From Sipunculus nudus (lineage: Eukaryota > Annelida > Sipuncula > Golfingiida > Sipunculidae): a stretch of DNA of 64,000 nucleotides. The notes beneath the pieces were generated by a model. That model did no database searches, had not been told where the DNA came from, and worked only from the letters and a program-made list of their open reading frames with translations. Below, one piece after another: positions 10,788 to 60,737 of this stretch. The stretch is from positions 8,958,664-9,022,663 of the forward strand of contig CM049315.1 of NCBI GenBank assembly GCA_026874595.1. The letters are read 5' to 3'. The stretch's first letter is position 1; each line of letters begins with the position of its first letter. Made by a program: the position numbers and the translations under genes.

Positions 10788-11519
10788 AGTGTGTGACAGC
10801 GTCACCGACTGTGCCTATTCCAGGGCCAGACAACAGAAGAAACGTCACATACTAGTTCTCTCACACAAGCCTCATTGCATCTTCGGTTGAACAAACTCGC
10901 ACCCATATACATACATGTACAATTTGATCTTCATCATACGAACATCTGAAAAGACCGACCCGGCCGTGGATTCATACAAGTGGCCTAAGCTGTTGTTTGA
11001 AATGTGTGTGTGTGTGTGTGTGTGTGGGATGTGTGTGTGTCGAAACATACGTGTCATAAACCGTTGTGGGAATGTGTGTGTGTTTGAAACATACGTATCA
11101 TAAACCGTGGTGGGAATATGTGTTGAAACATACGTTTCATAAACCGTTAATTCTATTTTGCAAATTTGTAAAAAATATCTGCTATATCAAATTAAGTTAT
11201 TGACCAGTACTTGTTTTAGCCATCGGACGTTGATCTAAAAACATATGATCAGATCAACAATATCGACTTTCTGTAATTCTCTTTTGAATTAATAAAAAGG
11301 TATTTATTGTCACTTTCCTTGTGTTTAATGTGAGAAAGGACCCTTGGATAAAGTCATCACCATACCAATGGAACTTTTGCAGGTATATATCGTCATGATA
11401 GTTTTTTCCGCTGTGCATATTGATAAATTCATGCATTTATCCCTGTTACAAACTCTAACCCTGTTATGCCGACACCCGGTCGCATATACTGGATTCATCA
11501 GCTTTCACAGCGGTCCACC
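10788..11519. other. Intergenic, (GT)n tract
   Basis: Probable 3' untranslated region of the orphan gene, with AATAAA at 11291. A (GT)n tract at about 11002-11040 is followed by a short repeated phrase GAAACATACGTnTCATAAACC (three copies, 11041-11146). No gene seen. Confidence 0.4.
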
Positions 11520-12173
11520 AGAGGTCTCCGGTCGGTCTTTTTACCGAGCGCTACCGAGCGTACCGAGCGCTACCGAGCGCTAGCCCTGGATTCACACAAG
11601 GCATTGCTCTGATCCGCGTGGGGCTACCGAGCGCTCGGACTTTTTACCGAGCGCCACCTGCCCTAACAACGGGCAGTGTTCTTACATACTCGGGACCACC
11701 GAGCGCTAGGGACTTTTTACCGAGCGCTACCCTGGATTCACACCAGGCATTGCTCTGACCCGGCAGGGGCTACCGAGCGCTCGGGCTTTTTTACCGACTC
11801 GGAGCGCTACCCTGCTCTAACAACGGGCAGTGTTCTTACATACTTGGGACTACCGAGCGTTATGGACTTTTTACCGAGCGCTACCATCGCGCACATGACA
11901 ACTATTTTTTTACCGCATTCAGCACAAACCACCATATTTAGTATAAAGCATGTTTCTTAGTTAATCCAGCATACAAAATAATTAACGACGTCTAAACCCT
12001 GGATTAGATCGATGATTTCTTTATGATATATTTATATATATATATATATATTACGATAAACATACACATAAATTCGATATATATATATGTGTAAATACAT
12101 TTATTCATATATCAGTAGTCCTATATAAATATAATATATAATTTAAAATTATGCTATATATTTACATATATCA

Positions 12174-12263
<90 letters not shown>

Positions 12264-12694
12264 TGGAGAGTAAAGAAATAAAGAAAGAGAGAGCGCTATA
12301 CCATATATAATATTTATCCGATATAGGCTATAAAGGAGAGAGAGAAAGAATGAAAGAGAGAGACAAACAGACAGAGAGAGAGAGAGAAGAAGAACCTGAA
12401 TTAGAGGGAAAGGTAACAAAGACCTATATACTATATATAATATTTATCCGATATATATAGGAGAGAAAAAGAAAGAAAGAAAGAGAAAAAGAGAGAGATA
12501 AAGAAAGTAAAGGAGAGAGAAAGAAAGAAAGAGAGACAGTAAGGGAAAGAGAGAGAAAAAGAGAGAAGAGCCGGAATAAGAGGGAATGTAATAAAAAATA
12601 CATATATATTCTATGAGGGTATGTTATATTATAAAATTAATACATGATTTACTGCTTGATATATAGATTACATATATATTTTTTATAGCATGAT

Positions 12695-12731
<37 letters not shown>

Positions 12732-12764
12732 TAAATATATATATATATACTATTAGTATAGGCC

Positions 12765-12814
<50 letters not shown>

Positions 12815-13495
12815 TAGATAGAGAGAGAGAGAGAGAGAATGAGTGGGAAAGATAACATAAGCGTTGCTTATTCATGTTATATATAAAACAAATACAATGT
12901 AAATAACTGAATATGATATTTTGTGTTGAATGCGGTTAAAACTACTTATTTGTCATGTGCGCGATGGTAGCGCTCGGCAAAAAGTCCCTATATAGCGTAG
13001 TCCCAAGATGTTTGAAGTAGCCTATGTAAGAACGCTTCCCGTTGTAAGAGCAGGGTAACGCTCGGTAAAAAGCCCCAAGCGCTCGGTAGCCCCACGTGGG
13101 TCAGAGCAATGACTTGTGTGACCCCAGGATAGCGCTCGGTAAAAAGTCCGAGCGCTCGGTAGCCCCACGCTGGTCAAAGCGATGCCTGGTGTGAATCCGG
13201 GGTAGCGCTCGGTAAAAAGTCCTACCGAGCGCTAGCGCTCGGTACGCTTGGTAAAAAGACCGACCCCAGGGAAGCGCACGGTAAAAGTCCCCAGCACTCG
13301 GTAAATGACTGGTGTGACCCTAGGGTAGCGCTCGGTAAATGACTGGTGTGACCCTAGGGTAGCGCTCGGTAAAAAGTCCGAGCGCTCCGTAGCCCCACGC
13401 TGGTCAAAGCGATGCCTGGTTTGAATCCAGGGTAGCGCTCGGTAAAAAGTCCTACCGAGCGATAGCGCTCGGTAAAAAGACCGACCCGAGGTCTC
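11520..13495. mobile_element. Foldback element: long inverted repeat with CCGAGCGCTCGG motifs
   Basis: Left arm 11520-11945 and right arm 12925-13495 are inverted copies. The outer ends GAGGTCTCCGGTCGG and CCGACCCGAGGTCTC mirror each other, as do the inner ends CGCGCACATGACAA and TTGTCATGTGCGCG. Both arms repeat CTTTTTACCGAGCGCTA and the 12-bp palindrome CCGAGCGCTCGG many times, alternating with a segment on 'TGGATTCACACcAGGCATTGC'. The loop holds TA and GA microsatellites. No open frame is convincing; the frames here are repeat artefacts. Confidence 0.75.
12175..12835. repeat. TA and GA microsatellite complex
   Basis: Two blocks of (TA)n (12178-12222 and 12695-12810) flank about 380 bp of GA-rich purine tract (12225-12590), with ATTTATCCGATATA duplicated inside. 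It is the loop of the foldback element. Confidence 0.9.
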
Positions 13496-14549
13496 TCCTT
13501 CATGGAGCACAGCGACGTCAGTTGGAGAATGATCTGCGGAGGTTGCGGCCATTGCATGAAAGCATTTCTCTTTAAATATGACTCTTACCGCATTGAACAC
13601 AATCACGTTGTTTTTTTCTCACTCACACATAAAAGGAATGGCTCCTGGTGTTACAGTTCACGTTTTCTTTTGTTACTGTTTGCAGTTACACATTTCATTA
13701 TTATATCTCCGCTGAACAGGTTTTGTTTTCCCTTTGGTTTGTTGGTTTGTCTGTTAGTAACTTTACGCAAAAAGGTTTGAACGGATTCCCTGACACTCAT
13801 TATACTAGGGATGCGGTCAATTTCTTATTCCTCCACGTCACAGATCTGTATTCTCGGCTTGTCAGCCATCACGAACTATCACACAATACTGTATTCTTGT
13901 CCTTTCAGACGTCACACACTCCTTCAGCAACATTCGTGTCACAAAACTGATGACGTCAACACTCATTCATCGAAGAGTTTACGTGATCGAGTCTTAAGTT
14001 AGTGTAAACCATAAATGCTTCAAAGAAATGCAGAAACTGTAAATACTGGAGAGGAAAATTTAAATTTCAAATAAGAATCTATGATCCAGCAAGAGCAATA
14101 GAGAACCAGGAATTTAATTTTCTATCTGAACACAAAATTTTAGAGAAATCTTAAAATAAGGAATAAAACACGTTCTTGTGTACATATTTATTATCATCAT
14201 GATCGATGTACAGGTTTGGACAGAAATAGATTTGCATCTAATCACTGATCTACACAGGTAACACAGACTGGTGCATGCTGGGAAGATGTTGCATGTGTCA
14301 ACATTACACATATCTAAACATTAATCAATAAGTGCACCACTTGAATCTGGCTTACTGCATGGCAGAAAATACATGCATACAAATCAAGGTACGCTATATG
14401 TCTGTACATATCTTATTGTCAGTAATTTCCAGTGACAATCCCGTGCTATAAACCAAAATCAAGACACGTATTACTGGTCCTAGTTTCCTTTTCACACATA
14501 TGGTGGCCCCTATAAATCACCAACAATTGCGAGCGTCACCAAGTGTCCT

Positions 14550-14601
14550 CGTGACGTCATCGAATTTCCTGCGTCGGTTTGATTGTTCATTGCGCATGCC
14601 T
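14550..14601. promoter_or_regulatory. CRE-like and NRF1-like sites, possible promoter
   Basis: A perfect CRE palindrome TGACGTCA (14552-14559) is followed about 30 nt later by TGCGCATGC, most of an NRF1 site. The stretch is locally GC-richer than its surroundings. No gene was found starting nearby on either strand, so this is only a hint of an unannotated or non-coding transcript. Confidence 0.25.
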
Positions 14602-14622
14602 ACCGTAAAAGACACGCACACT

Positions 14623-14780
14623 TAGGGCAACATGACAATCCAAGTGAGAATAAGCATTCGGGATTATTTTTTCTATTACTGCATTACTGAATGTATTTGA
14701 ATAGGGCAACATGACAATCAAAGTGAGAATAAGCATTCGGGATTATTTTTTTCTATAACTGCATTACTGAATGTATTTGA
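14623..14780. repeat. 79-bp tandem duplication
   Basis: TAGGGCAACATGACAATC starts at 14623 and again at 14702, and the following sequence is near identical, so the two copies abut and the duplication is recent. Confidence 0.9.
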
Positions 14781-15984
14781 ATACAAAATACCTACAATTC
14801 ACGGCACGACAAGTCTTTAAGCATTTTTTTTCCAACGTTTGTGTTCCTGGTTTGAATTAAACCCGCACTGTCATTCAATATGTTCGAATTTTCCTATACA
14901 GTATACGTCATGCTAGCCACGATTATTCTTACAACAAACGGGGGTTACTCAATCACTGATCATGATGTCTAATTGGTAAGCGTTTTAAATTTGGCGTCTT
15001 GCACATGACCGAATGACGCCTTACGCGTGACTGGAAGTACAAACCAGATGCGATAGCACACTCCTACAATAATTTCTCGATGTCTCTCCACTAAACTTAA
15101 CCTGGGTCGGAATAATTCGGAACTGCTCGGCTGAATTTATATTTTGTGTACAAATCCACCGTGACCATCGAAAAATACACGATGCGCCGAACTCTGAGAG
15201 GAACATGGTGAAGCGACATCTAGTGGAGGAAACCCTTATCCGCTTGCATTATCTAACAGAACGACCTGTTATATTGACTGATGCTTTTTAATCGTCATTC
15301 TTAAACTTTAAACATTACTTAAACATTTAAATTTTAAACGTGAAACAAAACAACAAAACACGTTGATCTATATATGTCCAAATACAGACATACCGAGTTG
15401 GTACTACGTCAGATAAAACTAGACAGACCAAATATGGAAAATCTAAACTCCCCCACTGATCACAAAAGTTCAACACCAACTGCGCCCTCGACTAGAAGTT
15501 ACCTAAAAGTATAAAAGAAATATGCAGATACTGTGAATATACAAATTCACGCTAGATTCAATTATACAAAGTCACATACTCGATCACAGTTTCGACAAAT
15601 CATTTGACCAAACATTTTATTTGTACGAATAACATTCAAGCGCGTTGCACGTATAAACTGTACAATGTCAGCTAGCTGTGTCGAGTGATACGACCATTAA
15701 TATAATATACTGGTCTCTACAATGTGACGACGTGTCTAAGTCATGATTTGCTGAATATTTGTATACTTCCCTATACTTATTTGACATGTACATGCGGCAC
15801 GTTTCGAGGACTCTATCATCCCCTGAACAGATTACGAGAACGTAATTTCTCACAGCTGCATTTCCTGTTTTTTTATTAACACTGATACAGCTAACTATTG
15901 AAAGTACTGCTAGTGCATTCTTTCAATATATACTCGCGTGCAGATAAAATATACAATTTCTTTTTATATTCCTGATATTTCTCA

Positions 15985-15990
15985 ATGATT

Positions 15991-16048
<58 letters not shown>
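15985..16048. repeat. (TA)n microsatellite
   Basis: About 55 bp of TA dinucleotide. Confidence 0.93.
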
Positions 16049-16049
<1 letters not shown>

Positions 16050-18588
16050 TAATCACGGTTATCATCGCTGTTTGGGTTCTTTTACGTTAATATACTTCAA
16101 ATATACTTTAGCATGGATTACTCAGGATATATGTTTCACCATTCTATGCACCCTATCGATCTAACAAGAGTCATTTCGATTTGTAAGCCGTAGGGCCAAC
16201 ATGCGTTCGTAATGCTGTGGTGGTAACTATACTTATCACAAACAGACCCAGTGTATCCTCAACTTTATATGAGATTATTAATATCAATTTTTACATTGGG
16301 CAGCACCGGCTCCAATTCGTGACTAGCATTAAAATTACAACTAGCATTAAAACACGTGATAATTAAGCCTAAAAAAAACCCGCGACACGGTACTGAGGAT
16401 CAATAAGATTTGAATTCTGACCACGTTAATCATTAGTGTCGTCATCTATCACACGGCGTAAATAACAAGAGTAATTTACTTCTCCTTAAGTTACTGGCGG
16501 TAAGTTCTGAACCCCAGGTCCGCTTGGAAGATCGAGGGAGATTTCATAAGGTCAAGAACCCATGCAGATTGGTGAATCAAGATCGTCACTGAATCCCCCT
16601 CTCACATCATGATTGATAATTTTTATGACCTTGGTAAATATTTTCAGCAACAAATTGTTAGTGGATGGGATGGAATGGAACACTATGCAAATTATGCATA
16701 CAAGCATTTATCTACCGTAAACTCGCAAAGGTTAAGACAGAAGTCACTCGTCACACAGCCTTCTAAAACATCTCAAAACCAGATACCCGAGGGACTGATT
16801 TCCGTTTCCTTCTTGGTGGAAAAGTTAAGTTCATCTCAGCTTGACACCTTCTTAAGACTGTCACGTGTACAATTTACATATTATTGATCAAAGGTATATG
16901 TACATCAGTGTTTACAAAGTAAGAACTGGGTATGTAAACACTTTATATCTTAGCACATTTATGTGTGCGTGTACGTACGTCAAAGTAACGTTGCCATGGA
17001 GATAATGGAATGTGCAACAAACAATCACTAATGATATGCATCTCATTAATGTAAATATATGCATATGATGTATATAAATATAATTCTTGTATCACAACTG
17101 TACATGCCTCTAAGAGTTAACTGGAATGATAAGTGCGGACTTCAAACAGACAATAAAGGTTTTATTACTATATGTATCGTGCTCAACAAATCTAGCATGC
17201 AACAAATTATTATTCAGGAAACTAGCGAGCCACCAATCATTTCTAAGTGCTACCCTAAGCAACAACACAAAACCATGAATACCTAGATAACTGCAATCAA
17301 GTAGTGCAAAACTAGCACAACTTTAACATAACCATAGACTTGTGCCTAGTCCACACAGTGAAAATGCTTGATTCAAGCATTAACTTCGTGTCAGGCTTAC
17401 TAAACAGAATATAAAGAAAATTTCGGAGACAAAATTAACAAAAACATGTATCAATATACAAGTTCTGATTTACTTACAACTAATATTGGAATGTTTGATA
17501 TTATTTACATTAAATTTTGAATGTACAACGTGCAACACAATACATACGTATATGACATTATTTGATTAAATGTAACACAGATTTAATATGACTTTTTGCA
17601 GTGATAATGAAAAGCTGAAATATTTTTCAGTTAATCATAGACCTGTTATTCCTGCTGTCATATCAATATGACAAAGCTTAAATTATCTATATTATAGTTC
17701 TATTATTTAAACAAGTCTAGTTTCATCCGCAAGTAAAGGAATATTCATGCAGTTATTGAGAAACTTCTACAATGGCTTGCATTTAAACCTTCTTCACTGA
17801 TCTCCTGTTACAATGCATTTTCTTACCTTTTTTTCTCTTGAATACTTTCACATAAACTAGCCTTTTAACCTGGGATATATATATATACAAGCAGAATTGA
17901 CTAAGGATATTACCTGACATAATTCTGAAACAATTTAAATCTAAAATTCCCCAAGGACTTAACTGGTGAATCTATACATCTGAGGTCTTGTAATGGATAT
18001 AACACGTAGGTGCTGACAGCATGCAGAGAGGTTGCCATCTGTTAGCTATAGGAATAACTTTTATACTTTGTGGGAAATTTTGTGTTCATGGCTACATCTT
18101 TAAAAGGCTGAATTACACAATATGCTTATCCCATAAAAAAGAGACTGTTTTTCATTCTAGGATAGCAGCATGTAATAAAGTGCACTTTATGAAACATTTG
18201 TCTAAAAAATTCTAAATATTTAAAATATTTATGCATCTATTTTCTTCAAATGAAGTCACTTTTTTTCAAAGCATACACATCAGTATTATAATAACTGGTT
18301 TTAAAACAAATAAGTACAACAACCTTCTATTCTGGTCTATTGAAAATGGGAAAGTGTGACACAACTCAATACTAAACTCTCTAAGCTGACTCATTTCATA
18401 AAGTCATACTTCTGTGACAACAGTCACAACACTACTATAGATTTTTTCTTCAGTGTGTCATGTTTTGTAAGAAATCTTGTGGTTTATTTAACTTCTGATT
18501 GGTGGGTGGAATCACATGATCTTGGTCATTTGCATATGCTGCGACATCCCATCATGCAGCTGGTCCTGGTGTGACCTCAGTCATGTGA

Positions 18589-56120
<37,532 letters not shown>

Positions 56121-56226
56121 CTGAAAACAAGAAAGCCAAAGTTTACCTCAGGTTATATAACAGGACATTTACTAAAATAAACTTATAATAATCAAACTTT
56201 TATTCAGGCACAAAGGCACTAAAACA

Positions 56227-59200
56227 ACAAGTGACCCGTGGGTCATGACGCTCAGCCGACTGACATGCTGACAATGTCTTGCACAGACAACTAATTAAGG
56301 CAATGTAGGTGGCATCATTGTTCATGCATATTAGCTTAAGTGTATCAAGACCCATAATCATAAAAAATCTGATGACAAACCAACTGGCCTTTCATGAGGA
56401 ATCTGGCAAATTTGTGTGTATTTTGCATTATTTCTAGGGTGCTCAAACAGACCCCAAAACTCTGAGAATATAGTTCACTGTGACCCAATTTTAGGTTTCT
56501 AGGGATATCTTTTGAGGAACTCTCAGTATGTCAAGTATGAAGATTCTTGGCCCAAAGGTTATGGTTTGTGCCCTACTTTGGTATCAAATTTTCAATTATT
56601 CTGAGAGGTGCTTATATTTATAAGCACCATAGCTCAGAAAATATGGGTAACAGAGACCTAAATACACATTTCCAAGGAGATTTTCATAGACCTCCCTGGA
56701 TTTTAGGTTAGATGATTCCAGGTCCAATGTTTATGATTTGTGCCCTGCTTTGGTATCAAATTTTTAATTATGATGGGGGTGTTTATAAGCCCAATAGCTC
56801 AGAGAATATAGGTAATAGAGACCTAATTTCAGGTTTCCATGGTGAATTTCCATGCACCTCTCTGGATGTAAAGTGAGAAGATTCTATGTCTAGTTGTTAC
56901 GATTTGAGCCCTGTTAACAGATGACCACATCTTTCAAAGTCTCAAAAATAGATAAAAATATAGTAAAATATCGAAAAAAATGCAGGTGGCACCACCAGTC
57001 AGCAGAAAATGATGAAAAACTCCATGATGAATATCCATGCAAAGAATCATGGTTATCAATGCATTAGTTGTTCAGATACTTTTTGATATATTTTGTATCA
57101 AATTTTTCATTGTTCTGGGGGTACTTCGGAGCCCCATAGCTGGAAGAATTTGGATAACAGAGACTTAATTTTAGGTTTTTCAAGGAGACTTTTCATGGAC
57201 CTAACTGGATGTAACGTTAGAAGATTCCAGGTCCAGCGTTTACAATTTGTGCCCTGTTAACAGATGAAGGAATCTTTTAAGGTCCCAAAATAGAAACAAG
57301 GGACCTATGGGTCACGACGCTCAGCTGTTACATATGATAAAAAAATATTATTTAGAAATGAGGCACATGCTGGTTTTGTGTGGTAATAAATATAAGCTGT
57401 AATATGAGTTGTTGTTTATCTTATGTATGATTTTGATGGTACCTTTGGAGACAGGGAAGAGGATTGATTTCATTTATTTTATTAACAAATGGAGTACTAT
57501 TGTCACACAGATTTTGACTTGGCAATATAACTTATAAGCAGAATATATAATATAAGGGTTTAACTATTAATTAAAAAAAATTACAAATATTGTCCCAAAT
57601 ATAATTTTTATAAAAAATAATAAGAGAATCATATGATTTTTTAAAATGAAATATAACTGAAATGATTATTAAAATAATATTAAAGAATTTATTCATGAAT
57701 GCATTCATGAATACATTTTGAAAGTATTTGCACTGGTATTCATATACTTTCATTTTTACCTGAATTCCCATTCTTTATGCAAGAAATTTTATAATGGAGT
57801 ACATAATCATATTCCTATTTAAATACAATTACAAAGTATTCGCACCATGTCTGGTATTTATTCAGTTTTCAACAAACAATGATGTTGAGAATCCAGAATA
57901 TACAAAATTCACACATTTAAATAATGATCATAAGTACCTGGTTTTATGGCTTTTATTTATATTAAAAAATAACTGTAATAAATTCATTTTGGACTAATTT
58001 CACATCAATGTACACACTAGACACAGTAGGAATCTAGATTAATATTATCAACTGCATCTTTGTCTATCATTAATTTCCATCATATGATCCCAAATGATTA
58101 GTAATGAATGATATGATTTACTTCTTTATCATTAAAATTGAACTGAAAAATACCATAGGTGACTGCATGGTGTTATTTGGAATACGTGACATTCTATCCA
58201 TCGATACAAGATTCTTATATCATCAGTAACTGCAAGTTAATTTCCTGTTATAATAAACTCACAAATTCCTTTTCTATTTTTCATTAATTTTTTATTAAAA
58301 ACCAATAAAAATTTATTAATTTATTGTTTATTGTATGTAGTTGGTTAAAACTACTAGATGAGTTGGGTTGGACACCTGGATCAACTGTGGCTGGCCATAA
58401 GCTGCCTGGATTCCCTGTATGCCTCGCCTCAAGCATGCATAATTTGCTGAAAGTTCAACAAGGTCAACATACAGGTGACTCAAGAAGGGCTGGAGAGAGC
58501 CAAAGTCTGACAGGGTCTCATAAAAACATTAATAAAAGCTACAATTTTTGGCCAATTTCTTTCAGCTTTCTAAACTTAAAAGCTGAAATCCTTATGTGTG
58601 CATGATATGAAAATTATATCAACAGTGCTCACAGGAAACAAACGTGCCATGGTCAAAGTTGGGCAAAATTTAAGTTACTAATTTTACATTTATACTAATA
58701 ACTTATAAAATTTGAAAAATTCATAACTAATTTTGGGTATTCAATTGAATCTTGATTAAATCCCTGACAAAAATCTCTAGCTTCAGCAATCCCCTTGTTA
58801 AGGGAGTAAATATATTTCTTGATTTTTTACAAAGTGCATTATGTTTGGGCCCATAACTTAAAACAATTACGCAATACTGACATCATTCTGGCATGTGCAT
58901 AGAGAATGAAAAATATGTATATTATTTATGATTAAAGTCAGATCAGTGGTTTTGATATTAGGCAGTCTTGAAGTGTAACAATGGGTTTTTAATGGAAAAA
59001 ATTAGGTTTTTAATTAATATCTTGAAGGTATTAAGTCCTAGTGACCAAATTCTTGGCATGGTAGGGGATTTTGGAGACATCTAGCTGTATGCCGAATTTA
59101 AGGAACTAAGAGCTGAAGCTGGGGATCTGAGCTCTTGCAAACTGCATAACACTAGCTTGATGTATACAATATGTTACATGGTGCTTGAAAACTTGAATAA

Positions 59201-60654
59201 AATCTACAGTTTTTGATCAACTGGTTTCAAATTTTTGGTGTTAACAGTTGAAAAGGTAACAAAAACATGCTGTGAAAATTAAATCCACAGTACTTACAGG
59301 AAAAAAACGTGCCATGGTCAAAGTTGGGCAAAATTTAAGGTACCAATTTTTATTTTTATTAATATTTTAAAAGATTTAAAAGATTTTCATCTAATTTTGG
59401 GTATACAATTTAATTTTGATTAATTAAAGTTATATTACTGGAAAAAAGGTCCATAGCTTTAACATGTTTTGTGTTAAGTGATCAAATATCTTTCCTGATT
59501 TTTTACAAAATGCATTATATTTGGGTCCATAACTTTTTTAAATTATATAATACAGACATATTTTCTTGAATGTACATAGGAACTATATAGAGGAATATTT
59601 ATGGTAAATATGAGGAAAAACAGATGAGTGGTTTTGATATTAGGCAGTCCTGAAGTGTGAAAATAGGTTTTTAATGAAAAATTGAGGTTTTTCCTTAATT
59701 TCTCAAAGGAACGAAGTCGAAAATACCCAGTTTTCGGCTTGGTAGGAGATCTTGGGGACATCTATCATTATGCCGGATTTTGGATTCCTAGGTCTTACGT
59801 TTTCAAAACGTGCCACATCTACGGACGGACAAACAGACGGACGGACGGACAGACGGACGGACGACGGACCTTGACTATAGCTCCGATGACTTATAGTCAG
59901 CTGAGCTAAAAAAAAAATCGTAAAAAAAAATTGAAAAAGTACAGGTGGCGCCACTAGTCTGCAGAAACTGATGAAACGCTTCATGATCAATATCCATGCA
60001 AAAAATCATGGTGATCATTGGATTAGTTGTTCAGATACTTGAGCTTTTTTATTAAATTTTTCATTATTCTAGGAGTACTTCAGAGCCCCATAGCTCGAAG
60101 AATATGGGTAACAGAGACCTAATTCCAGGTTTCCAAGAAGACATTTAATGGACCTCTCTTGATGTAAAGTCAGAAGATTCCAGGTACAGCGGTTAAAATT
60201 GGTGCCCTGTTAACAGATGACTGCATCTTTTGAGGTCTCAACAACAGAGAAAAAAAATCGTAAAAAATAAAAAAAGGCAGGTGGCGCCACCTGTCTGCAG
60301 AAATTGGTTAAACATTCCATGATCAATATCCATGCTAAGAATCATGGTGATCAATGCATTATTTCTTCAGATACTTGAGCTTTTGTATCCAATTTTTCAT
60401 TATTGTGGGGGGTACTTCGGAGCCCCATAGCTTGAAGAATATGGGTAACAGAGACCTAATTCCAGGTTTTCAAGGAAAATTTTTCATGGACCTCTCTGGA
60501 TGTAAAGTTAGAAGGTTCTAGGTCCAGTGGGTATGATTTGTGCCTTGTTAATGGACAGACAGCCAGATGGCCGGATGGCCGGATTGCCATATTGCCATAC
60601 CAAGGATAAAGAGTGATCGCTATAGCTCAGATGACTTACAGTCAGCTGAGCTAA
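56227..60654 (+). mobile_element. F2 element split by a nested F2 element
   Basis: 5' end ACAAGTGACCCGTGGGTCAT then GACGCTCAGCCGACT; 3' end AGTCAGCTGAGCTAA. It carries the 340-bp core units (56983, 59941, 60281). Removing 57296-59909 gives a 344-bp spacing between the first two, the normal period. Confidence 0.75.
57296..59909 (+). mobile_element. Nested F2 element
   Basis: Starts ACAAGGGACCTATGGGTCAC then GACGCTCAGCTG; ends AGTCAGCTGAGCTAA after an ACGG-rich stretch (59820-59868). The body differs from its host: two diverged copies (about 58500-59150 and 59205-59810) of the segment also seen at 25740-26330. Confidence 0.75.
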
Positions 60655-60737
60655 AAATTCAGTCAAAGGAGTCCAAATATGAAATTCTTAATACCTAAAA
60701 TGGTTTTACAAATTATAATGAAGGTACATGATTATAA

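Larger units (their letters stand above)
13496..18588. other. Intergenic region and NBEA-like 3' UTR
   Basis: No supported coding sequence. Contains a CRE/NRF1-like spot near 14550, a 79-bp direct duplication (14623-14780) and a (TA)n tract (15985-16048). The last 1 kb or so before 18589 is probably NBEA-like 3' untranslated sequence; its end cannot be fixed by eye. A 92-codon frame at 16609-16887 has no recognisable feature. Confidence 0.4.

Noticed and set aside
12171-12858. Ser/Leu/Tyr/Ile-rich open frames on the minus strand
   Set aside because: They are translations of TA and GA microsatellites.
11344-13606. Open frames with repeated RALP/ERYP words
   Set aside because: They translate the TACCGAGCGCT repeats of the foldback element, in several frames.
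16609-16887. 92-codon plus-strand open frame
   Set aside because: No splice context, no recognisable domain, and a length expected by chance over several kb of sequence.
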